DNA from: UBA1774 sp045223835
GTDB taxonomy: Bacteria > Bacillota > Clostridia > Oscillospirales > Oscillospiraceae
DNA: 9,908 nucleotides
NCBI GenBank assembly: GCA_045223835.1
Contig: JBGUZS010000096.1
Span: forward strand, 1-9,908
Direction of reading: 5' to 3'
Shown here: piece after piece, positions 5,945 through 9,908 of the stretch
How positions within the stretch are numbered: position 1 is the stretch's first letter
Layout: every line of letters begins with the position of its first letter
Made by a program: the position numbers and the translations under genes
The notes under the pieces: model-generated
Databases searched by the model: none
What the model saw: only the letters and a program-made list of their open reading frames with translations
What the model was told of the DNA's origin: nothing

Positions 5945-6733
5945 ATGACCAGAATCACCAGCAAGTATATTGATATTCCGGGGATGAACAACACCCGCGA
6001 CCTTGGGGGAATGCGCACGAAGGACGGACGCGCGATCAAGCCGAACCTGCTCTACCGGAGCTCGAAGCTCGGCAAGCTGGAGGATAAGGACTGGTTCACC
6101 CGGAACGTATCCCTGGTGGTGGATATGCGGTCTTCCCGGGAGATCGTCGAGAGCCCGGATCCCCAGATCCCGGGGGTGGATTATCTGCATCTGCCGATCT
6201 TCGAGATGCTGGCCGCAGGCGTCTCCCGGGACAAGGAGTCCGACAGGCGGATGACCGTGCCGAACATAGAGACGGCGATAAAAAGCATGTCTTCGGTATA
6301 CGCCCGTTTTGTGAACGACGAGTTCTGCCTCTATCAGTACCGTCGGTTCATCCGGCTGTTTTTTGCGCCCCGGGAGAAGGGGATCCTCTGGCACTGCTCC
6401 GCCGGCAAGGACAGGACCGGCACCGGCGCGCTCTTCCTCCTGGAGCTGCTTGGCGTGGACCGGGAGGACATCATTGCCGACTACCTGATGACCAACGAAT
6501 ACCTGAAGGACGAGATCCGGGAATTTGTCGATAAGGCGGCGGAACGCAGCGGCGGCATGGACGAGGAAGCCAGAAAGGGCATGTTCGTCCTGATGGGCGC
6601 CCACGAGAGATATCCCCTTACCGTCTACGAAGAAGCGGAAGCAAAGTATGGCAGCTTCGACGCCTTTCTCCGGGAAGGGCTGGGCGTCAGCGACGCGGAG
6701 CGGGAGGAGCTCCGGCGGCGGTATCTGGAGTAA
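5945..6733 (+). CDS. Tyrosine-protein phosphatase (Y_phosphatase3 type)
   Basis: 262 residues, the usual size for this family of bacterial phosphatases. The N-terminal MNNTRDLGG (14-22) and LLYRSSKL (35-42) are family landmarks. VVDMRSSREI (58-67) carries the Asp of the early conserved loop, and WHCSAGKDRTG (149-159) is the P-loop with nucleophile Cys 151 and Arg 157. The Lys inside the P-loop (GKDR) is typical of this group, which has dual protein-tyrosine and phosphoinositide activity in some members. It removes phosphate from an unknown partner; no signal peptide is visible. The ATG at 5945 follows GGAGG and a purine-rich stretch; the frame runs further upstream without a better site. The gene is alone in its unit, with its own promoter. 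Confidence 0.93.
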   Translation: MTRITSKYIDIPGMNNTRDLGGMRTKDGRAIKPNLLYRSSKLGKLEDKDWFTRNVSLVVDMRSSREIVESPDPQIPGVDYLHLPIFEMLAAGVSRDKESDRRMTVPNIETAIKSMSSVYARFVNDEFCLYQYRRFIRLFFAPREKGILWHCSAGKDRTGTGALFLLELLGVDREDIIADYLMTNEYLKDEIREFVDKAAERSGGMDEEARKGMFVLMGAHERYPLTVYEEAEAKYGSFDAFLREGLGVSDAEREELRRRYLE

Positions 6734-6801
6734 GGGGATACACGCCCGGAATCACCGGGGAGCCAATCCGCGCATACAGGAGAATCAGCGGGAAAAAGTC
6801 A

Positions 6802-6832
6802 GGAGTCAGCGGGGACCGTCCCCGCTGACTCC
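6802..6832 (+). repeat. Perfect 15-bp palindromic hairpin (REP-like)
   Basis: GGAGTCAGCGGGGAC and its exact complement GTCCCCGCTGACTCC are separated by a single base. It lies 68 bases after the phosphatase stop. The GTCA..GGGGAC core resembles the arms of the two 73-bp repeats further on, suggesting a related dispersed repeat. It may also end the phosphatase transcript, though only GTTTATG follows. Confidence 0.6.
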
Positions 6833-6910
6833 GTTTATGTCCAGCATCTTTTGCAGCATAGCTCCGCCGCCGTGACGCAGAGGTATATCGGCATTGAGCC
6901 GCAGAGGATT
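6833..6910 (+). pseudogene. Remnant of a tyrosine recombinase/integrase (C-terminus)
   Basis: The plus frame that includes bases 6851-6853 reads VQHLL, then QHSSAAVTQRYIGIEPQRI. This is the characteristic C-terminal end of phage- and transposon-type tyrosine recombinases (VQ.LL.HSS...T.RYIGI), with the catalytic nucleophile Tyr in QRY. Only about 26 codons remain. The upstream side is replaced by the palindrome ending at 6832, and the downstream side runs straight into the 73-bp repeat starting at 6910. No start codon or catalytic Arg/His region is present, so it is non-functional. It is likely a scar of the element that brought in this region. Confidence 0.6.
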
Positions 6911-6982
6911 GTAAATAGGGACGTTTCTGATCGGCACATTGACTCCCTTGTATTGTGTCAATTAGAACCGTCCCTATTGACA
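6910..6982 (+). repeat. 73-bp palindromic MITE-like repeat, copy A
   Basis: This copy differs from copy B (8269-8341) at 6 of 73 positions, by eye. The outer 19-base arms (6910-6928 and 6964-6982) are inverted copies with two mismatches. An inner pair (around GGCACA and TGTGTC) continues the fold toward a small centre. The outer arm ends about 34 bases before the erm promoter. Confidence 0.75.
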
Positions 6983-7015
6983 CACAAATCCGGCCAATTA
7001 ATAGTCAAATATACA

Positions 7016-7045
7016 TTGACATTCCACCTGATATTGTGGTATTAA
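7016..7045 (+). promoter_or_regulatory. Promoter of the erm leader and erm
   Basis: A perfect TTGACA (7016-7021), an 18-bp spacer ending in the extended -10 TGG, and TATTAA (7040-7045, 4 of 6). Transcription would begin near 7052, leaving only a short run before the leader ribosome binding site AAGGAG (7064-7069). Confidence 0.6.
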
Positions 7046-7080
7046 TAATGTTGTAATTTTTAGAAGGAGCGTTACACCTC

Positions 7081-7107
7081 ATGGCATTTATTCGTCGTCG
7101 CAGATAA
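7081..7107 (+). CDS. erm leader peptide MAFIRRRR
   Basis: Nine codons including the stop encode M-A-F-I-R-R-R-R. AAGGAG lies 11 bases before the ATG. Macrolide-sensing leaders of erm genes commonly stall the ribosome at an arginine/lysine-rich R-x-R/K (+x+) motif, such as MRLR in the erm(D) leader; four consecutive Arg here satisfy that pattern. The terminator hairpin begins on the base after the stop codon, so a ribosome held on the Arg codons would cover its left arm and let transcription reach erm. Assignment rests on position, ribosome site and motif; the stalling itself is inferred. Confidence 0.72.
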   Translation: MAFIRRRR

Positions 7108-7151
7108 GCGCAGTTCATCCCAAATTCAGTATGGGGTAACTGCGCCTTTTT
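7108..7151 (+). terminator. Attenuator terminator between leader and erm
   Basis: GCGCAGTT (7108-7115) pairs with AACTGCGC (7138-7145). An inner stem ATCCC/GGGGT (one T-G pair) follows a single bulged C, and C plus five T's (7147-7151) complete it. It is a proper intrinsic terminator lying 31 bases before the erm start, and its left arm directly abuts the leader stop codon. In the absence of drug, most transcripts should end here. Confidence 0.8.
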
Positions 7152-7182
7152 GCGTCAATCGAATTGCAAGAGGTGTATTTTT

Positions 7183-7956
7183 ATGCGCAAAAACAGCCAG
7201 AATATACCATATTCTGTGTCTCAGAATTATTTGACCAGCAAGAAAACCATAAAACGCTTGATTAGAATTGCAAAGCTTGACAGCTCCGACACTGTTTTGG
7301 AAATCGGGGCAGGAAAGGGACACATCACCCGGGTCCTTGCGGAGACTTGCAGACAAGTCATCAGCTATGAAGTTGATCCAAGGCTTTACGTAAGCTTAAA
7401 GCGAAATAACCTTGAAAATGTTACGCTAATCGGTGGCGATTTTTTACAAGCTCGCTTGCCTAGTGGGCCGTATCGAGTTTTTGCAAACATACCCTTTTCC
7501 AGAACTACAGAGATTATAAAGAAGTTGACCTGCGGTGATTCCCTGCCGAAAGACTGTTGGCTGATTGTAGAGAAAGGCGCAGCAAAGAGATTTTGTGGCA
7601 AGCCGCATGAAAGTTTGCAGTCTTTGTTGATAAAGCCGTTCTTTGAAACCGAAATATGCTATTATTTCCAGAGAGAGGACTTCCATCCGGCTCCTCGGGT
7701 TGACGTTGTAATGCTTCACCTCTTACGAAAAGAAAAACCCGATATTGCATTACAACAACGGAAGGCCTATGAGTTCTTTCTCAGATCCTGTCTTCAACAT
7801 TATTTTGGTAGTCGCAGGACATTATTGTCATTACGCCAAGCGAACATGGCCCTTAGAAATGCAGGTTTACCCGGAATACATGGGCAATCGAAAACCATGC
7901 TATATGTGCAGTGGCTCTGCCTGTTTCGATGGTGGACATATGGACATGGACAATAA
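7183..7956 (+). CDS. erm: Erm-family 23S rRNA (adenine-N6)-methyltransferase
   Basis: 257 residues, in the normal 240-260 range for Erm. The enzyme uses S-adenosylmethionine to methylate adenine 2058 (E. coli numbering) of 23S rRNA, giving macrolide, lincosamide and streptogramin B resistance. Motifs: YSVSQNYLTSK (10-20); EIGAGKGHITRVL (40-52), the SAM-binding loop; SYEVD (61-65); GGDFLQA (84-90); and ANIPFSRTTEII (101-112), the catalytic N-I-P-F motif. FHPAPRVDVVML further on is also an Erm trait. KsgA, the housekeeping relative, acts on 16S rRNA and lacks such a leader, so Erm is preferred. The ATG at 7183 follows AGAGGTG by 7 bases. The gene is more AT-rich than its neighbours and lies between two repeat copies, which points to transfer. 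The erm class cannot be assigned by eye. Confidence 0.92.
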   Translation: MRKNSQNIPYSVSQNYLTSKKTIKRLIRIAKLDSSDTVLEIGAGKGHITRVLAETCRQVISYEVDPRLYVSLKRNNLENVTLIGGDFLQARLPSGPYRVFANIPFSRTTEIIKKLTCGDSLPKDCWLIVEKGAAKRFCGKPHESLQSLLIKPFFETEICYYFQREDFHPAPRVDVVMLHLLRKEKPDIALQQRKAYEFFLRSCLQHYFGSRRTLLSLRQANMALRNAGLPGIHGQSKTMLYVQWLCLFRWWTYGHGQ

Positions 7957-8150
7957 CGCTGAATCATGCTACTATTTTCTACAAAAGATAATACGATTAC
8001 GAAAAAGAGTGTTCCTGCTTTAGCTCTTCTCATATATTTACGACCTTCCTGTCACTTTCAAAACTTGTTAGAATAATGACACACTTACGCCAAGCAAACA
8101 ACCGAGCTTCTGATTTATATGGCTTCTATTGTAAGTGCATTTTCAAGAGA

Positions 8151-8205
8151 AACCCCTAAAGGTATTCCATCCTAGAAAAGGATGTTCGGAAAACCTTTGG
8201 GGGTT
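8151..8205. other. Branched hairpin downstream of erm
   Basis: AACCCCTAAAGG (8151-8162) pairs with CCTTTGGGGGTT (8194-8205; one T-G pair in this reading) and encloses a second hairpin CATCCT (8168-8173) with AGGATG (8179-8184). Neither strand has a good T tract, so it may be a weak erm terminator or a mobile-element end structure. It is the only structured item in the non-coding stretch 7957-8268; two short open frames there (7966-8076 and 8076-8159) have no ribosome site. Confidence 0.5.
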
Positions 8206-8268
8206 ACTTCGTTGTGTGCTGGCTTCTGGAAGTCGTAAAAAAGGACGGGAACTGCGGTAGCATCCCTA

Positions 8269-8341
8269 TGTCAATGGGGACGGTTCTGATCGACACATTG
8301 ACTCCCCTGTATTGTGTCAATTAGAACCGTCCCCATTGACA
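8269..8341 (+). repeat. 73-bp palindromic MITE-like repeat, copy B
   Basis: Outer arms TGTCAATGGGGACGGTTCT (8269-8287) and its exact complement (8323-8341) form a perfect 19-bp inverted repeat, with an inner imperfect pair GATCGACACA/TGTGTCAATT. It matches copy A at 67 of 73 positions in the same orientation. No transposase is present, as in MITE- or REP-type elements mobilised in trans. The stretch from here to 8467 shows no gene. Confidence 0.8.
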
Positions 8342-8467
8342 CATGTATTATATCGGAAATTGTGTGATCCGCAACCATTATTCTTTCTTCAGTCTTAAGT
8401 CTTCAGTATTCAATTAGAAAATCCTGTCGCTGATTAATGAATAATGAAAACTTAAAGCTTAAGAATG

Positions 8468-8520
8468 AAAAATACAAAGCGAAAATCCCGCCGATTATCG
8501 TCGACAGGATTTTCGCTTTG
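8468..8520 (-). terminator. Terminator of the lipoprotein operon
   Basis: On the minus strand CAAAGCGAAAATCC (8520-8507) pairs perfectly over 14 bp with GGATTTTCGCTTTG (8488-8475), followed by TATTTTTC. The loop of 18 bases can itself form a small CGAT/ATCG pairing. It lies ~60 bases after the lipoprotein stop codon. Confidence 0.75.
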
Positions 8521-8581
8521 GAGTAATCGGTTAAAACTCCTACTTTTCGGGGAAAGTGCATTTTTACGCACATATTCCCAA

Positions 8582-9112
8582 TTATTTCTTGCATACGTAC
8601 AACCATTCTCCGAAATTCAGATAAATGGCGCTTTCGTCAGCAGTATCAACGTCAAAACCGAACTCCTCAAAAGAAACCTCCCCGGGGATGTCCGCAGCGG
8701 ACGGCAGTTTCGCCAGATAATGCATATAACGCACGGACGGGTCATGTTCTGCCGAGCTGGTCCCGATATAGCTCCAGGTAAACCCATAGCTCTGCTCGTC
8801 GTCGGTGAGAGCTCCGGACAGATCGTTGTTCAGTCTCAGAACAAGCGAAAGCTCGTCATCCTGCTTGATCAGGCCTTTTTCCGAATTGTATCCAAAGACC
8901 CCCGACCAGTCGCCGACTACCTTTGATTCTTCCGCATTTGCAGTCGGCACAGGCTTAGTCTGCGGCTGCGTCACAGTCGCTGCAGGCTCCTCCTGGGCGG
9001 TACGGATAATGACTCCGCAGCCGGCAAAGGCAGCAGAAACAAACAGGAGTAAAGCCGCAAAGGCAGGAGCCCATTTTCGTTTTGTCCTGTACGCGACACC
9101 GATCCCCTTCAT
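8582..9112 (-). CDS. Small predicted lipoprotein of unknown function
   Basis: 176 residues with a classic lipoprotein signal: basic start (RTKRK, 9-13), hydrophobic core (AFAALLLFVSAAF) and lipobox FAGC with Cys 32 as the lipid attachment site. A Thr/Pro/Gln-rich linker (about 38-60) leads to a domain of ~115 residues that begins VVGDWSGVFGY and ends YLNFGEWLYVC, apparently beta-rich; I do not recognise a named family. It should sit on the outer face of the cytoplasmic membrane. The ATG at 9112 follows GGGGGAG by about 8 bases. It lies 33 bases after the acidic 124-residue gene and is followed by a terminator, so the two form an operon and may act together. Confidence 0.8.
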   Translation of the reverse strand: MKGIGVAYRTKRKWAPAFAALLLFVSAAFAGCGVIIRTAQEEPAATVTQPQTKPVPTANAEESKVVGDWSGVFGYNSEKGLIKQDDELSLVLRLNNDLSGALTDDEQSYGFTWSYIGTSSAEHDPSVRYMHYLAKLPSAADIPGEVSFEEFGFDVDTADESAIYLNFGEWLYVCKK

Positions 9113-9145
9113 CAGCCTTCTCCCCCTATCGGAAGAAATATGTCC

Positions 9146-9520
9146 TCAGGTCTGGTTCTTCTCATTTTTGATCCACCAACCGTTCCCGTTACGATAACCG
9201 TGTTTCTCCATGTACGACTCGATTTGCGCATAGCGGCCTTTCGCGTCCGGGAGTACTCCCTTTCCCTTCAGTCGGGTCAAGCACTCCTGCACCAGTTCCT
9301 CCTCCAGCTCATCCCAATCATAGAAGATGACCTCCAACCATGGATCGTCTGACTCGGAGCTCTCCGCCATCAGACAGGCGGTTCGATTGCAAACCTGGGC
9401 CAATAACTCAGCAAGGCTTTCATCATTCTGATTCTCGCTGAACCACTCCCGGACGTCATCCGGTCGAATGGACGGGAATTTGTATGTATTCAGCCTGTCC
9501 CACATCTCTTCTTTTGTCAT
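9146..9520 (-). CDS. Acidic hypothetical protein (124 aa)
   Basis: I do not recognise this family. From the ATG at 9520 it starts MTKEEMWDRLNTYKFPSIRP and is rich in Glu and Asp, for example FYDWDELEEELVQ in the middle. The C-terminus is basic and aromatic (MEKHGYRNGNGWWIKNEK). No signal peptide or membrane segment is visible, so it is probably cytoplasmic, in contrast to the lipoprotein encoded 33 bases downstream. The ribosome site before 9520 is weak; the frame runs on to 9661 but that would cross the tRNA terminator and a tRNA, so the later start is preferred. The gene begins about 50 bases past that terminator and may depend on read-through or a promoter I cannot see. Confidence 0.7.
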   Translation of the reverse strand: MTKEEMWDRLNTYKFPSIRPDDVREWFSENQNDESLAELLAQVCNRTACLMAESSESDDPWLEVIFYDWDELEEELVQECLTRLKGKGVLPDAKGRYAQIESYMEKHGYRNGNGWWIKNEKNQT

Positions 9521-9573
9521 GATACTTATGCTGCCGTTTTTCCCGTTCTGCAGCAACGGATAAAATGATTGTG

Positions 9574-9613
9574 ATGACAAAAGCCGCTTGCGTCTGCAAG
9601 CGGCTTTTGTCAT
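9574..9613 (-). terminator. Terminator of the tRNA cluster
   Basis: A perfect 18-bp stem, ATGACAAAAGCCGCTTGC with GCAAGCGGCTTTTGTCAT, and a 4-nt loop. The GCTTTTGTC right arm supplies the T's on either strand. Its outermost base pair uses the last A of the tRNA-Val CCA end (9613). Confidence 0.85.
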
Positions 9614-9689
9614 GGTGGAGACTAATGGGCTCGAACCATCGACCTCATGCGTGTGAAGCATGCGCTCTAACCAGCTGAGCTAAGCCTCC
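9613..9689 (-). tRNA. tRNA-Val (anticodon CAC), CCA encoded
   Basis: On the minus strand the cloverleaf folds cleanly. The acceptor GGAGGCT pairs with AGTCTCC, the D stem is GCTC/GAGC, the anticodon stem CATGC/GCATG has loop TTCACAC (anticodon CAC), the T stem is GATGG/CCATT, then discriminator A and CCA. It reads GUG valine codons. Confidence 0.95.
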
Positions 9690-9694
9690 GAATG

Positions 9695-9769
9695 TGGTGA
9701 CCCGTACGGGACTCGAACCCATGTTACCGCCGTGAAAGGGCGGTGTCTTAACCACTTGACCAACGGGCC
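9695..9769 (-). tRNA. tRNA-Glu (anticodon TTC), CCA encoded
   Basis: Acceptor GGCCCGT/ACGGGTC, anticodon loop CTTTCAC in a CCGCC/GGCGG stem, a standard T arm ending in the encoded ACCA. It reads GAA and GAG glutamate codons and lies five bases upstream of tRNA-Val. Confidence 0.95.
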
Positions 9770-9790
9770 ATTTATCTGGGCTCGCGCCCC

Positions 9791-9813
9791 GCGCCGGGGA
9801 CCTGCCCCGGCGC
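9791..9813 (-). other. GC-rich hairpin between tRNA-Met and tRNA-Glu
   Basis: GCGCCGGGG and CCCCGGCGC form a perfect 9-bp stem with a 5-nt loop in the 53-base spacer. No T tract follows, so it is more likely an RNA-processing or spacing structure of the tRNA transcript than a terminator. Confidence 0.5.
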
Positions 9814-9822
9814 GAAGCAGCC

Positions 9823-9899
9823 TGGTAGCGGCGACTGGATTTGAACCGGTGACACTTCGGGTATGAACCGAATGCTCTAGCCAACTGAGCTACGCCGCC
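9823..9899 (-). tRNA. Elongator tRNA-Met (anticodon CAT), CCA encoded
   Basis: Acceptor GGCGGCG pairs with CGCCGCT (G-T first pair), the anticodon stem TTCGG/CCGAA has loop TTCATAC, the T stem is ACCGG/CCAGT, then ACCA. The absence of three G-C pairs at the anticodon stem base and the paired first base argue against initiator tRNA. The overall sequence is close to the Bacillus elongator Met tRNA, favouring Met over the lysidine-modified Ile. Confidence 0.92.
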
Positions 9900-9908
9900 G
9901 AGTCAGCA

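Noticed and set aside
7966..8076. 36-codon open frame after erm
   Set aside because: No ribosome binding site and no recognisable protein features.
7828..8102. 16-base near-repeat TTACGCCAAGCnAACA inside erm and after it
   Set aside because: Similarity does not extend beyond the 16 bases, so a partial gene duplication is not supported.
9823..9899. Initiator tRNA-Met or tRNA-Ile2 for the CAT tRNA
   Set aside because: The first base pair is G-T rather than an initiator mismatch, the anticodon stem lacks three stacked G-C pairs, and the sequence matches the elongator Met pattern.

Overview
The window looks like a chromosomal piece of a fairly GC-rich member of the Clostridia (Bacillota). This rests on the strong AGGAGG-type ribosome binding sites, the gene families (two-subunit aconitase X, a QueG-like Fe-S protein, a Firmicute-style erm, NagB, a Y_phosphatase3-type phosphatase), and a tRNA cluster with encoded CCA ends. 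I cannot name a genus from the sequence alone.

Layout. The window opens inside an IS3-family insertion sequence; only the C-terminal 107 residues of its DDE transposase are present (to 326). From 3320 down to 409, on the minus strand, runs one operon: a TTGACA promoter, the aconitase X large subunit, the aconitase X small (swivel) subunit, a strong stem-loop, then a QueG-like double-cluster Fe-S protein that starts at TTG. Next come nagB (minus) and a divergent antibiotic-biosynthesis-monooxygenase-domain gene (plus). A shared terminator separates the latter from a minus-strand pair, a GNAT acetyltransferase and a 53-residue Cys-rich protein. A Y_phosphatase3-type tyrosine phosphatase (plus) follows. 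The gap between GNAT and the phosphatase holds a rod-shaped inverted-repeat structure ending in a minus-strand terminator, a candidate small RNA or leader.

Region 6800-8345 is an accessory island, visibly more AT-rich than its surroundings. It contains a perfect hairpin repeat, the last ~26 codons of a decayed tyrosine recombinase, two 73-bp copies of a palindromic MITE-like repeat in the same orientation, and between them an Erm-family 23S rRNA methyltransferase. The erm gene has a complete-looking attenuator: promoter, 8-residue leader peptide MAFIRRRR, a terminator hairpin starting on the base after the leader stop codon, and an 8-nt stretch before the leader ATG that is perfectly complementary to the erm Shine-Dalgarno. 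This is the most interesting part of the window.

The last part, on the minus strand, holds a tRNA cluster (Met-CAT, Glu-TTC, Val-CAC) closed by an 18-bp terminator, then an acidic 124-residue protein of unknown function and a small lipoprotein with its own terminator. I found no CRISPR array, rRNA or replication origin.
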